Assembly: GCA_016178305.1 (NCBI GenBank)
Contig: JACOTM010000038.1
Coordinates: 1-40,734, forward strand
Direction of reading: 5' to 3'
Source of the DNA: Flavobacteriia bacterium
GTDB taxonomy: Bacteria > Bacteroidota > Bacteroidia > Flavobacteriales_D > Crocinitomicaceae
DNA length: 40,734 nucleotides
A model generated the notes under the pieces. It was not told the DNA's origin and searched no databases. It saw nothing but the letters and a program-made list of their open reading frames with translations. Position numbers and translations under genes: made by a program. Positions 1-11,030 of the stretch are shown in pieces. Within the stretch, counting starts at the first letter, position 1. Each line of letters opens with the position of its first letter.

Positions 1-207
1 AAATGGCTTTTCAAATTGATAACGAAAACTTTGCTCATCGCTATCTCCAAATCGTTCCAATTGTAAAAAATTAATCCGTCCTTTTATACTCAGAAACAAA
101 CTCATTGTACTGATGAAAAAATCTTTTCTGCATTTATTAAGACCAACCATTTTGTTTAATAAATTTTTAACCTGATATTTGAACTGGGATAATTCTTGAA
201 AACTCAT
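1..207 (-). CDS. Transposase, N-terminal fragment cut by the window edge
   Basis: An open frame on the minus strand runs from an ATG at 207 to the window edge, giving 69 residues that start MSFQELSQFKYQ. The fragment contains RKDFFISTMSLFLSIKGRI, INFLQLERF and SEQ-like DEQSFRYQFEKPF. This matches the N-terminal region of a Bacteroidota DDE transposase family, in which a basic K/R-rich segment is followed by a G-R-I/T-N-F motif and a region ending in F-x-K-P-F. The catalytic domain lies outside the window. I believe it is IS4-like, but the exact IS family cannot be decided from the N-terminus. No inverted repeat could be fixed upstream of the start. It is in frame to the edge, so there is no sign that it is a pseudogene. 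Confidence 0.72.
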   Translation of the reverse strand, partial: MSFQELSQFKYQVKNLLNKMVGLNKCRKDFFISTMSLFLSIKGRINFLQLERFGDSDEQSFRYQFEKPF

Positions 208-652
208 ATTTTTGCGTACCTGAGAAATATATCTAATATACTGATAATCAATGAATTACCCTATTTTTAAATCATTTATTTTACTGAATTTCAGCTATTT
301 ATATTAAAATTTAACGAAGTATTGAATAAACGAACAAATGAAAAACCGAACAGCATAAAGTTGTTGGTTTTTTATTTCAATTGGTTAAAATTGTTGGAGA
401 TTCTAGAGGGTGTGATTATGTTGTTTCGATTTGTATTTATTTTTGAATCAATTTGTTACGGTGTAAATTGTGTCGTTTGGACGAATAGCAAAATACCTGG
501 TCAGCGAATTCCAGAATAGAGTATTCAACGTGATCGGAATCTCCAATCAAGTCTAGGTGTCTAAATAATGCAATTTGTTCCGATTATCGGAAGTAGTTCT
601 AGTTTCTAAAATTCAAACCAGCAGTTAGCTTTGGAGTATAAAACACAGTCTT
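208..652. other. Gene-poor stretch between transposase and methyltransferase
   Basis: This 445-base stretch holds no convincing gene. The only long frame (322-519, plus strand) starts at TTG, shows no family resemblance and has no promoter box or conserved-looking composition. It probably contains the outer end of the insertion sequence that begins at the left edge, plus the downstream region of the methyltransferase. I could not identify a terminal inverted repeat or target duplication because the other end of the element is missing. Confidence 0.5.
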
Positions 653-1843
653 TTAACCTTCTTCCTCTGAGTTCAAATATTTTCCTTTCTTAGAACCATC
701 ATAGATGGAATATTTACGGAAACTACATTCTAAATCACCGTTAAATAATTTTATTTTTCGTTCTGGCCTTAAACCTACATTTTTAAAGCCATCTTCACTG
801 GAAGAAATAATCCAACAGGTATATCCTTTTAATTCAGCTTTCATCCAATCGCCTAATTTAGAATACAATTCTTCGATATCTTCGCCCATTCGTTCCCCAT
901 AAGGTGGATTTGTTACCATTACACCTGCTTCAACTGGGTTTTTCAATTCTTCAAACGATAAATTCTCAACTTCCACAAAACGGCCGATTGGTAAACCACC
1001 TAAATTTCTTCTTGCTTTTAAAACCATTTCCGAACTAATATCCGAACCTACTATTTTACAAGGCAAAGAAGAAGCTCTTTTAGGGGCATTTTCATAAATT
1101 TCTTCCCAAACTTTTGCATCGTAATTGGCGAAATTTTTAAAGGCGTAATGTTGTCTTTCAATATTTGAAGGAATTCCAGAAGCTAATAATGCCGCTTCAA
1201 TTAACAAAGTACCTGAACCACAAAAAGGATCAACAAACATAGATTTTCGATCCCAACCAGACATTCTGATTAATCCAGCAGCAGCTACTTCATTTAACGG
1301 AGCATCACCAACTGCTTGACGATAACCTCTTTGAAATAAAGGTGCACCACTTGTGTTCAATGAAACGATTACATTTTGTTTGTTTATATAAACGTCAAAT
1401 AATATTTGTGGTGTTTTAATATTTACATCTGGACGAATACCATCTTTATCTCTAAAAACATCGCAAATAGCATCTTTCACAACTAAAAATGGATACTGTG
1501 TATGTGAAAACAAATCAGAAAAAACGGCTCCTTTTACGGCGAATGTTTTTTGAACATCAAAATATTTTGACCAATCTATTTTCATGCATTTTTTATACAA
1601 ATCCTTTTCATCGCGAATAAAGAATTTCTCAATTTCAACCAAAATAGAAATACAACATCTACAATATAAATTCAAAAAATAAACATCTCTCCAAGTCCCA
1701 TAAATTTGAACTGCTCGATTCAATATTTTGACTTCATCATATCCCAATTCATTTAACTCTTCCTTTAAAACCTCTTCAAAACCAAATAACGTTTTCAAAG
1801 TTATTAGTATATTTTCATCTTGATTATTAGCACCGTTTATCAT
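653..1843 (-). CDS. THUMP-domain class I SAM-dependent RNA methyltransferase (RlmL-like)
   Basis: Predicted 23S rRNA guanine-N2 methyltransferase of the RlmL/YpsC type, using S-adenosylmethionine in the cytoplasm. The N-terminus (TLFGFEEVLKEELNELGY) is the ferredoxin-like/THUMP part that binds RNA. The Rossmann methyltransferase domain follows, with the SAM-binding motif DPFCGSGTLLIEAALLA beginning at Asp205 and the catalytic N-P-P-Y motif (NPPYGER) beginning at Asn312. The frame can be extended upstream to a GTG at 1906, but the family normally starts just before the TLFGFEE segment, and the ATG at 1843 fits. With that start the protein is 396 residues. The gene is divergent from the patatin gene; the extended start would overlap it. 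The exact modified nucleotide is inferred from the family, not seen. Confidence 0.9.
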   Translation of the reverse strand: MINGANNQDENILITLKTLFGFEEVLKEELNELGYDEVKILNRAVQIYGTWRDVYFLNLYCRCCISILVEIEKFFIRDEKDLYKKCMKIDWSKYFDVQKTFAVKGAVFSDLFSHTQYPFLVVKDAICDVFRDKDGIRPDVNIKTPQILFDVYINKQNVIVSLNTSGAPLFQRGYRQAVGDAPLNEVAAAGLIRMSGWDRKSMFVDPFCGSGTLLIEAALLASGIPSNIERQHYAFKNFANYDAKVWEEIYENAPKRASSLPCKIVGSDISSEMVLKARRNLGGLPIGRFVEVENLSFEELKNPVEAGVMVTNPPYGERMGEDIEELYSKLGDWMKAELKGYTCWIISSSEDGFKNVGLRPERKIKLFNGDLECSFRKYSIYDGSKKGKYLNSEEEG

Positions 1844-1873
1844 ATTCAATTGTTTATCTTTCGAAAATCTTTC

Positions 1874-1881
1874 TAATTTTG
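1874..1881 (+). promoter_or_regulatory. Bacteroidota -7 box for the patatin gene
   Basis: TAATTTTG matches the TAnnTTTG consensus. A TTG lies 21 bases upstream, near the usual -33 spacing. Transcription would start near 1888, downstream of the first possible TTG start codon (1879), which argues for the TTG at 1897 as the true start. Confidence 0.5.
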
Positions 1882-1896
1882 TACAAAAGAACGAAT

Positions 1897-4194
1897 TTGA
1901 AGCCACAATATCGATATATTGTTTTATTAATTGCTTTTTTTACTCAAATAAGCACTGCTACTTCACAACAAAAAATAGGGTTGGTGTTAAGTGGTGGCGG
2001 TGCAACCGGCTTGGCTCATATTGGCGTTTTAAAAGCTTTGGAAGAAAGAGGTATTCCAATTGATTATATAACAGGTACTTCAGCAGGAGCATTAGTTGGA
2101 GCGATGTATGCTTGTGGTTATAGTCCTGAAGAAATTGAGCAATATGTTTTAAGTGATGAATTTATTTTGATGACGAACGGAAAAGTCAAAGCCAATCAGC
2201 GTTTTTCATTAAGAGAAGATGAAAACGATGCGGACTTTGTAAATTTTACGTTTACCTATAAAGATATTTTAAAAAAATCACTCCCTACAAATTTCATTAC
2301 ATCAACATATCTTGATTTTGAAATGATGAAATTATTCGGAAGTGTAAGCGCATCTTATGGAAAAGATTATAATCAACTATTTGTCCCTTTTCGCTGTGTT
2401 GCATCAGATATAACAAACAAAAAATCAATTGTTTTTTCCAATGGGGATTTAAATCAATCTGTAAGAGCTTCAATGACTTTTCCGTTTTATTTATGTCCAA
2501 TAAGAGTTAATGGTAATCTATTATTTGATGGTGGTTTGTATAATAATTTCCCTGCAAATATCATGTATTCAGACTTCAATCCTGATTATATTATAGGTAG
2601 TAACGTTTCATACAATGCTGATCCACCAGCTGAAGATGATTTGATTAGCCAAGTAACAAATATGTTAGTTTCGTACACCACATTTGAATTGCCATGTGAA
2701 CACGGGATCATTATTCAGCCTAAAACGAATGTTACCACGTTTGATTTTAACGATGTAAAACAAGCAATACAAGATGGGTATAATTCAACTCTTTTATACT
2801 TAGATTCAATAGAACAACATGTTACACATAAAATTTCAAAAGAAGAATTAAGTGAAAAAAGAAAATTATTTCGTTCAAAGATCATTCCGTTAAACATTGA
2901 ATCAATCACAACGATTTCTAATTCAAATACTTCAATAAGATTTGCTGAAAGATCATTGTATAATCCAAAAAGAAAAAAAATTGTTTCTGAAAATAAATTT
3001 GAACGCAGATATTACCGTTTATATTCCGCTCCTCAAGTAGATTTTATGTATCCTATTTTAACTAAAAAAACGGATAGTACTTATTCGCTTAAATTAGAAA
3101 TTAGAAAATCAAAAGAATTTAAAATAGAAGGAGGAGGGCATTTTTCATCAAGACCAATCAATACAGGATATATTTCTTTATCATATCGCAGAATGGGAAA
3201 GATTGGGTTGAATTTAAAAGGAAATTCCTATTTTGGAAAGTTTTATGGTTCATTAAAAACAGAATTAACGATTGATTTTCCATCAGCTTATCCGATTTCG
3301 ATTTCCCCTTATTTTGTGATGAATCGTTGGGATTATTTCAGAAGTTTCTCTACTTTTTTTGAAATAAATAAACCATCATTTTTAATTCAAAATGAAATTT
3401 ATTATGGATTAAAACTAACGCATCCTATTGAAAATACATCTAAAAGCATTTTTGATGTTCGTTTTTTCGATTTAGAGGACGATTATTATCAAACACCTAA
3501 TTTCACCAATAAAGACACTACGGATAAAACATATTTTAATGGAATAAATACTTCATGGGAATTTATAAAAAACACTTTAAATAGAAAGCAATTCGCGTCA
3601 GAAGGTAATTTATTTTCAATAAAAGTAAAATATGTTAATGGAACAGAAAATAGTATTGGAGGCAGCACAAGTTCAAATCATTTTCATATAACAAAAACAC
3701 ATAATTGGCTGTCATTTAGTAGTGAATTAAGAACGTTTCTAATAAATAATTCAGCTTTTCATCTTGGAATTCATGCGAAAGGGGTGTTTAATACACAATC
3801 ATTATTCAATAATTACACAGCATCATTATTGGCGATGTCATCTTTTTCTCCGGTTCCTGATATTGAAACATTCTTCTTGCCTGAATATCGATCGCCACAG
3901 CATATCGGAGTTGGAACGAATGTTATCTTCACGGTTAAACGAAAAGTCGATTTAAGATTTGACACCTATTTGTATCAACCTTTTGTTTTTTTAGTAAAAA
4001 ATAATGATGGGAGTTTTGGTTATTCAAATTTGTTTAAAGGAGAAACTTATATCGCATCGGCCTCTTTGATTTACCACACTTTTCTAGGGCCTGTTCGTGC
4101 GACGTTAAATTATTTCCCCAAACAAATAACAGCACCTCTAAGTATTCAGTTTAGCTATGGTTTTGTTATATTTAATGATAGAGCTATACGCTAA
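1897..4194 (+). CDS. Patatin-like phospholipase with C-terminal outer-membrane barrel
   Basis: Secreted lipid acyl hydrolase joined to an outer-membrane beta-barrel, similar in plan to PlpD-type proteins. After a signal peptide (IVLLIAFFTQISTATSQ) comes the patatin domain. It has oxyanion-hole motif GGGATG at 33-38, nucleophile motif GTSAG with Ser62, and the catalytic Asp211 in the D-G-G motif (LLFDGGLYNNFP). So the Ser-Asp dyad is complete. From about residue 330 to the end the sequence has alternating polar/aromatic strands typical of a BamA-like surface-antigen barrel and ends FSYGFVIFNDRAIR. No ATG exists before the patatin motif; the start is TTG, either at 1879 or 1897. I chose 1897 (765 residues) because of signal-peptide length and the promoter box at 1874-1881. 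It overlaps the stop of the convergent DUF2147 gene by four bases. Substrate unknown. Confidence 0.88.
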   Translation: MKPQYRYIVLLIAFFTQISTATSQQKIGLVLSGGGATGLAHIGVLKALEERGIPIDYITGTSAGALVGAMYACGYSPEEIEQYVLSDEFILMTNGKVKANQRFSLREDENDADFVNFTFTYKDILKKSLPTNFITSTYLDFEMMKLFGSVSASYGKDYNQLFVPFRCVASDITNKKSIVFSNGDLNQSVRASMTFPFYLCPIRVNGNLLFDGGLYNNFPANIMYSDFNPDYIIGSNVSYNADPPAEDDLISQVTNMLVSYTTFELPCEHGIIIQPKTNVTTFDFNDVKQAIQDGYNSTLLYLDSIEQHVTHKISKEELSEKRKLFRSKIIPLNIESITTISNSNTSIRFAERSLYNPKRKKIVSENKFERRYYRLYSAPQVDFMYPILTKKTDSTYSLKLEIRKSKEFKIEGGGHFSSRPINTGYISLSYRRMGKIGLNLKGNSYFGKFYGSLKTELTIDFPSAYPISISPYFVMNRWDYFRSFSTFFEINKPSFLIQNEIYYGLKLTHPIENTSKSIFDVRFFDLEDDYYQTPNFTNKDTTDKTYFNGINTSWEFIKNTLNRKQFASEGNLFSIKVKYVNGTENSIGGSTSSNHFHITKTHNWLSFSSELRTFLINNSAFHLGIHAKGVFNTQSLFNNYTASLLAMSSFSPVPDIETFFLPEYRSPQHIGVGTNVIFTVKRKVDLRFDTYLYQPFVFLVKNNDGSFGYSNLFKGETYIASASLIYHTFLGPVRATLNYFPKQITAPLSIQFSYGFVIFNDRAIR

Positions 4195-4619
4195 TCTGCC
4201 CGCACCCATTTTTGGGTTCTATAAAAAATTCCTATATACCCTCTAACATTTAATTTGTTCGAGTTTTCTTTGTCCAGCCACATACTAACTGTATAGGTTT
4301 TACCATTTTCAGGGTCTAAAATAGAGCCATCTTCCCATTCAGAACCATTCCAAATCATACCACTTGCAATTTGCATTCCGACAATATGTTTGTTTTTTTT
4401 CTCTCCTGAACATTTTGTACACAATGGGTCATCTTCTCGCCCTTCCTTTGGATATAAATAAATTATTTTGCCATGAAGTTTTCCATCCACTTTATATAAT
4501 TCCACGGTTGATTTTTTCTTTCCTGTTTCATCATCAAATGTGGTCCATTTTCCAATACAAGACCCCACAGGAGGCAGAAGGTAATTTATAGTGAAAACAA
4601 GAGTTATTAACAGTTTCAT
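4191..4619 (-). CDS. Secreted DUF2147 family protein
   Basis: A 142-residue exported protein of the DUF2147 family, whose biochemical role is unknown. An N-terminal signal peptide (MKLLITLVFTINYLLPPVGS) is followed by the family start GKWTTFDDETGKKKSTVEL. The rest shows the conserved C-x-x-C-SG segment (CTKCSGEKKN), the MIWNGSEWEDGSILDPENGK region and the ending GIFYRTQKWVRAD. These segments are all in the family order, so the gene looks intact. It is convergent with the patatin gene and divergent from gyrB. No promoter with a clear -7 box was seen in the 229 bases to gyrB on this strand. Confidence 0.88.
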   Translation of the reverse strand: MKLLITLVFTINYLLPPVGSCIGKWTTFDDETGKKKSTVELYKVDGKLHGKIIYLYPKEGREDDPLCTKCSGEKKNKHIVGMQIASGMIWNGSEWEDGSILDPENGKTYTVSMWLDKENSNKLNVRGYIGIFYRTQKWVRAD

Positions 4620-4740
4620 AATCGTTTCTTTTTTTATGTCTAACTAAAATAGTGAATTATATATTTATTTCGTTTAAAACGAGGCTATTTTTTCATTAAA
4701 AAGATATAAACAAAATTCAAATTCTCAAAAATAAAGTTAA

Positions 4741-6801
<2,061 letters not shown>

Positions 6802-6822
6802 TCAATTTTTAAATTAATAATT

Positions 6823-6857
6823 AAAGCTCTTTCATTTTGGAAGAGCTTTTTTATTAT
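6823..6857 (+). terminator. Rho-independent terminator after gyrB
   Basis: A perfect 9-base-pair stem AAAGCTCTT / AAGAGCTTT with a 9-base loop, followed by a T-rich tract. It sits 21 bases after the gyrB stop. Confidence 0.85.
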
Positions 6858-6924
6858 TACATGTCCAAGAATCAACGAATCAAATCCAAAAGAAATATCT
6901 AAATTTACATTACAAAAATATTTC

Positions 6925-8751
6925 ATGGAACAACATCCTCATATTATACATCTATTAAAATGCATTGATCTTGAAATAAAAGAACAAGAGGGAAAATATA
7001 AATTAGATCAACAACACAGTTTAAAGATTTTAAAATCAATTGGTGTTGCTCTTCAGCCAATCAATATAACTCGAAAATCATTTGGTTATGCTGATTATCC
7101 TGAAATTTCATTTCGTTTGTCTTTTCCTTGTGACACTTCTAATTTTAGAGATGGAAGTGCGATTGAGTGTTTTATTGAGAATGAAGAATCTGTAAAAGGT
7201 ATTATTCTTTCCTGTGATGGTTCAAAAGGAGAGTTCAGAATATTTGCTCCTGATTTCCCTGATTGGATCGAGGATAAGGGCATTGGAATCAAATTGGCTC
7301 CTGATCATCGCACGAGTGAAATCATGCAGAAAAGTTTAGAAGAGCTAGAAAATAATAAAACCGTTTTTAATTTATTTAAGCAGGTTCAAAGCTCTCAGGC
7401 ATTTGGCGAGCAAACACTTTCAAAAGTAACCTTAGAGTTAAGGAATAATCAACTAAATGAAAGTCAGATAAATGCAGTAAGAGCAATTGAATCAAATGAT
7501 TATTTAACGATTGTTCATGGACCTCCTGGGACAGGAAAAACGACGACTTTAATCGAAGGGATTATTCAGTTAATCAATAAAGGTGAAAAAATTATCGTTT
7601 CCGCTCCTAGTAATACTGCTGTAGATAACATTGCTAAAGGATTGATTAAAGCACAAGTTAATATTTTGCGCGTTGGTAATCTATCAAAAGTTGATTCAGA
7701 GATTTTCCCTTTTACTTCTGAAGGAAAAATGATTGAAAGCAAGCAACAGAAAGAGATTAAAAATTTAAAGATTAGAGCGGAAGAATTGCGTAAAATGGCG
7801 AATCAATACAAACGTCGTTTTGGGAAAGATGAACGTGAACAACGCAATTTATTGATACGAGAAGTCAAAAATATTCGTAAAGAAATTCGAGATTTAAGAA
7901 ATTATTTTGAGGGTCAATTGTTTGAAAAAGCGCAAGTTATTTTAGGAACACCTATCGGGCTACATGATTTTATACATTCAAATCAACAATTTGATACTTT
8001 AATAATTGATGAAGCAGGGCAGTGTATAGAACCTTTAGCTTGGTGTATATTTCCCTATGCCAAAAAATGGGTTTTGGCAGGAGATCATTTACAACTTCCT
8101 CCAACAATTTTATCCAATGAAGCCAAGCGCTTAGGATTTAATATTTCAATCTTAGAACAATGTTTCAAAAATTGCCAATCCATCCATTTCTTAAATACTC
8201 AATACCGTATGCGAAAATCAATTGCTGATTTTTCAAGTCATTATTTTTATAATGGGGAATTAAAAACACCAATTGAATTGTTGGATACAGGAATTCATAT
8301 CACTTTTTTTGATACAGCGGGAACAGGTTTTGAAGAAGAAGCGGGTAAAGATGGAATGAGTTTGATGAATGAAGGTGAAATTTCAATTGTCCAAAAAATT
8401 ATAGTGCAAGAAAAATTAAATGAAAAAGATATTGCGGTTATTTCTCCCTATTCAGGACAAGTTGAATTAGCAAAATCAAATTTATCTAAAAATATACGGA
8501 TTAGTACGATAGATAGTTTTCAAGGGCAAGAGGAAGAAATTATTATTCTTTCTTTAGTTCGTTCTAATTCGGAATCAATCATTGGTTTTTTGAATGATTA
8601 TAGAAGAATGAATGTCGCGTTAACGAGAGCAAAAGAGCAATTATTTGTAATAGGTGATAGTTCTACAATTGGAACAGATGATTTTTACGCACAATTTTTG
8701 GAGTACATTGAAAAAAACAACTCTTACAGAAGTGCTTGGGAGTTGGAATAA
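6925..8751 (+). CDS. UPF1/IGHMBP2-like superfamily 1 DNA/RNA helicase
   Basis: A 608-residue SF1B helicase of the UPF1/IGHMBP2 (AAA_11/AAA_12) type, expected to unwind nucleic acid 5' to 3' using ATP. Visible motifs in order: Q-motif region NESQINAVRAIESNDYLTIV, Walker A GPPGTGKTT (199-207, Lys205), SAPSNTAVDNI (Ia), Walker B DEAGQ (362-366), GDHLQLPPT (III), TQYRM (IV), DSFQGQE (V) and NVALTRAKEQL (VI). The insert between Ia and II (about 245-335) is rich in Lys/Glu/Arg and probably a helical 1B stalk. The N-terminal 180 residues would be the RNA/DNA-binding beta-barrel. A weak -7 box (TAAATTTA, 6900-6907) lies just upstream. Physiological role unknown. The small phosphatase gene follows 24 bases later, possibly in the same transcript. 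Confidence 0.9.
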   Translation: MEQHPHIIHLLKCIDLEIKEQEGKYKLDQQHSLKILKSIGVALQPINITRKSFGYADYPEISFRLSFPCDTSNFRDGSAIECFIENEESVKGIILSCDGSKGEFRIFAPDFPDWIEDKGIGIKLAPDHRTSEIMQKSLEELENNKTVFNLFKQVQSSQAFGEQTLSKVTLELRNNQLNESQINAVRAIESNDYLTIVHGPPGTGKTTTLIEGIIQLINKGEKIIVSAPSNTAVDNIAKGLIKAQVNILRVGNLSKVDSEIFPFTSEGKMIESKQQKEIKNLKIRAEELRKMANQYKRRFGKDEREQRNLLIREVKNIRKEIRDLRNYFEGQLFEKAQVILGTPIGLHDFIHSNQQFDTLIIDEAGQCIEPLAWCIFPYAKKWVLAGDHLQLPPTILSNEAKRLGFNISILEQCFKNCQSIHFLNTQYRMRKSIADFSSHYFYNGELKTPIELLDTGIHITFFDTAGTGFEEEAGKDGMSLMNEGEISIVQKIIVQEKLNEKDIAVISPYSGQVELAKSNLSKNIRISTIDSFQGQEEEIIILSLVRSNSESIIGFLNDYRRMNVALTRAKEQLFVIGDSSTIGTDDFYAQFLEYIEKNNSYRSAWELE

Positions 8752-8775
8752 TATTTAAATTATAAATTTTGACTA

Positions 8776-9345
8776 ATGAATTTTAAATTAATTTTTACAT
8801 TTTTGTTTTTTATACTTTGTAATTGTGGTGTTAGTGTCCCAATTGCATCAAATGAACGTCCAATTTCATGGGCAAAAAAAATCGAATTGACTCCATTATA
8901 TAATTTATATCAAGTTGATGAAAATTTATACCGTTCGGAACAACCGACTAAAGAAGGTATGACAGCATTGGAATCACTTGGAATTAAGTCTGTTGTCAAT
9001 GTTCGTAATCTTCAAAATGATCAATCAGAAGGTAAAGGAACTCAACTTAATTTATATAAAAAGAGAATTAATACTTGGACAATTACTTATGATGAGGTAA
9101 TTGAAGCGTTGAAAATAATACAAAAAGCACCTAAACCAATTTTAATTCACTGTAAACATGGTTCAGATAGAACTGGTTGTATTGTTGCGGCTTATCGGAT
9201 GGCTTTTTTAAATTGGTCCAAAGAAGAAGCGATTAAAGAATTTCAATTAGGAGGATTTGGTTATCACGAAGATGTTTTTCCAAATGTATTGAAGCTTTTA
9301 AGAGAAATTGATTTTACAAAACTGAAAAAAGATTTGAATATCTAG
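8776..9345 (+). CDS. Dual-specificity/tyrosine phosphatase family lipoprotein
   Basis: A 189-residue exported phosphatase-like protein. The N-terminus is a hydrophobic signal followed by CNCG (Cys15/Cys17), which suggests a lipoprotein. The fold is the cysteine-phosphatase superfamily: LYRSEQPTKEGMTALESLGI is the usual opening of bacterial DSP-like proteins, followed by KSVVNVRNL and the P-loop HCKHGSDRTG, in which Cys126-x5-Arg132 are the catalytic pair. The general acid Asp is not clearly assignable. It starts 24 bases after the helicase gene, so co-transcription is possible. Substrate (phosphoprotein, phosphoinositide or polysaccharide phosphate) cannot be told from the sequence. Confidence 0.85.
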   Translation: MNFKLIFTFLFFILCNCGVSVPIASNERPISWAKKIELTPLYNLYQVDENLYRSEQPTKEGMTALESLGIKSVVNVRNLQNDQSEGKGTQLNLYKKRINTWTITYDEVIEALKIIQKAPKPILIHCKHGSDRTGCIVAAYRMAFLNWSKEEAIKEFQLGGFGYHEDVFPNVLKLLREIDFTKLKKDLNI

Positions 9346-9381
9346 GAAATTACGTAGTCGATTCATTTTTAAGTTTCAATG

Positions 9382-9389
9382 TAATTTTG
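9382..9389 (+). promoter_or_regulatory. -7 box for the Lys/Glu-rich secreted protein gene
   Basis: TAATTTTG matches TAnnTTTG exactly. A start site near 9396 supports the ATG at 9422 rather than the upstream in-frame TTG at 9398. Confidence 0.5.
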
Positions 9390-9421
9390 TAAATTAATTG
9401 AAACCAATAAAACGTTCGATT

Positions 9422-9760
9422 ATGAAAAAAATATTACTACTCATTTTGCTATTTTCTTTTCAATCACAACTCTTTTCTCAAGAAGCAGTTGATAAAAAAA
9501 ACTTACTCAAAGAAGACAAAGAGCTTTTAAAAAAAGATAAGGCTGAAATTAAAAAAGCAGAAGCCGAATTAAAAAAAGATGAAAAAGATATGGAAAAAGC
9601 TAAATCAGCAAAAGATAAGGAAGCTCAAGTTAAATTAAAAGAAAAAATGAAAGCTGATAAATTAGCTTTAAAAGCAGCAGAAACACAAATGAAAAAAGAT
9701 GAAGCTAAATTAAAAAAAGATGCTGCAATGAAAGAAGAAAAAGCTCCCAAAAAGCAATAA
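9422..9760 (+). CDS. Small exported Lys/Glu/Ala-rich coiled-coil protein
   Basis: A 112-residue protein with a clear signal peptide (MKKILLLILLFSFQSQLFSQ). The mature part is almost only Lys, Glu, Asp, Ala and Leu, with repeated K-K-D/A-E-x-E-L-K-K-D units that predict one long helix or coiled coil. I do not recognise a family and the composition would match many unrelated coiled coils. The ATG at 9422 is preferred over a TTG eight codons earlier because of the promoter box and the typical MKK signal start. A terminator follows, so it seems to be a single-gene unit. The periplasm or outer membrane is the likely location. Confidence 0.75.
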   Translation: MKKILLLILLFSFQSQLFSQEAVDKKNLLKEDKELLKKDKAEIKKAEAELKKDEKDMEKAKSAKDKEAQVKLKEKMKADKLALKAAETQMKKDEAKLKKDAAMKEEKAPKKQ

Positions 9761-9819
9761 TGTTTGTTTCTCAATATCCTAAAATATATAGGATAGAAGT
9801 CTCATATTTGACTTAAAAA

Positions 9820-9853
9820 AAATGCTTTCTACAAAAAGGAGAGCATTTTTTTT
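9820..9853 (+). terminator. Rho-independent terminator after the coiled-coil protein gene
   Basis: A 10-base-pair stem AAATGCTTTC / GAGAGCATTT with one G-T pair, a 9-base loop and a run of eight T. It lies 60 bases after the stop. Confidence 0.8.
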
Positions 9854-9948
9854 ACATTATCTTCATCAAAAGAAGAAATGTCTAGTAGAAGAATTTTAAC
9901 ATTTTTTTTTTTTGAAAAAAAACTGTCGTATTTATTCAAAAAATGATT

Positions 9949-9956
9949 TAGATTTG
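9949..9956 (+). promoter_or_regulatory. -7 box for the secreted gene at 9989
   Basis: TAGATTTG matches TAnnTTTG exactly, 32 bases before the ATG at 9989. No clear -33 TTG. Confidence 0.5.
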
Positions 9957-9988
9957 CAACTTTAAAAATCATTAATTTAATAATACTT

Positions 9989-10963
9989 ATGAAAAAATTA
10001 GTTTACGGATTAACATTATTAACGTCATTAAATTTATCAGCACAAAATCTTGATAATACAAAATTAACACAAACAGAATACCATAAACCACCTATGCAAA
10101 ATGTACTGAATGATGTTAAAACAATTTTTGTTGAAGGAAATGGATATAATGTCAATGAAGCTAAGAATGCTATAGAAAGTGACATTAATAAAAATATCTA
10201 CACCATTGTTGGAGATAGAGAATCAGCAGATTTAATTATTTCTGTAAACTTGAATAAAGGCATCATTTCACCGATGAGAACAACTTCTAATACAGAAACA
10301 AAAACAGATAAAAATGGAAAATCATATACAGTAACAACTTATTACGCTACAGGTTCTCAAAAATATAATATTTCAGTAAAATTCATCAAAAAAACAGGTG
10401 AAGTTGTAAATACTGAAAATATGGAAAACACTTTAAACATCACAAATGATAAGACGGCATCATCTGACAAACCTTCTGCAGAGACGAAATATTACAATGC
10501 AATTTCGACAGGTGAAAATGAAGTGATTTATTCAATAAGTCGTCAAACATTTTATAAGTTAGAGTCAAATTATTTAATTGGTTTGGAAACTTTATTGCAT
10601 GTTCCTTTAAAAATTAAATCTCGTAAATTTGATTATACAGATATTAATGAAGCTGCTGATTTATTATTAAAATGGATTGAGGCGAAAACATTTGACGCTA
10701 ATGACACTGATATTATCAAAGCTTTAGGGATTTATGAAGAAGCTTTAAAAGAATTAAATGAAGAAGAGAAAAAAGTAAGAGTTAATTCAGAAGTAGGAGC
10801 TTTATGTTATTATGAATTAGCGTATTATTATTTTGCGACTAAAAATTATTCAAAAGCAAATGAATACATTATAAAATCAGAATCGCTTGATAAAAGAATC
10901 AATTACACACAAGAACAATTAAAAGATGTATGTGCTGATTTACAAAAAAGAAAAGCATTTTAA
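9989..10963 (+). CDS. Exported protein of unknown function with a C-terminal TPR-like region
   Basis: A 324-residue protein with a signal peptide (MKKLVYGLTLLTSLNLSAQ). The first half (about 30-180) looks like a beta-rich domain in which segments such as TIVGDRESADLIISVNLNKG and KYNISVKFIKKTGEVV resemble proteins that compute a secreted, lipoprotein-like fold, but I do not recognise the family. The region 205-310 is helical with TPR-like spacing (ALGIYEEALKELNEEEKK, YELAYYYFATKNYSKANEY, IIKSESLDKRI). It has its own promoter box and terminator, so it is a one-gene unit. A role in the cell envelope is inferred only from the signal peptide. Confidence 0.75.
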   Translation: MKKLVYGLTLLTSLNLSAQNLDNTKLTQTEYHKPPMQNVLNDVKTIFVEGNGYNVNEAKNAIESDINKNIYTIVGDRESADLIISVNLNKGIISPMRTTSNTETKTDKNGKSYTVTTYYATGSQKYNISVKFIKKTGEVVNTENMENTLNITNDKTASSDKPSAETKYYNAISTGENEVIYSISRQTFYKLESNYLIGLETLLHVPLKIKSRKFDYTDINEAADLLLKWIEAKTFDANDTDIIKALGIYEEALKELNEEEKKVRVNSEVGALCYYELAYYYFATKNYSKANEYIIKSESLDKRINYTQEQLKDVCADLQKRKAF

Positions 10964-10986
10964 TAAATATATATTTGGAAAAAAAA

Positions 10987-11018
10987 ATGGCTCTCAAATT
11001 ATTGAGAGCCATTTTTTT
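10987..11018. terminator. Bidirectional terminator between the secreted gene and lpdA
   Basis: A perfect 11-base-pair stem ATGGCTCTCAA / TTGAGAGCCAT with a 4-base loop, flanked by A-run on the left and T-run on the right. It can stop transcripts from both the plus-strand gene (ends 10963) and minus-strand lpdA (ends 11031). Confidence 0.88.
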
Positions 11019-11030
11019 GTTTTTGAAATT

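Noticed and set aside
322-519. 65-residue open frame in the gene-poor left stretch
   Set aside because: Starts at TTG, no family resemblance, no promoter box, and lies next to an insertion sequence end. Treated as chance.
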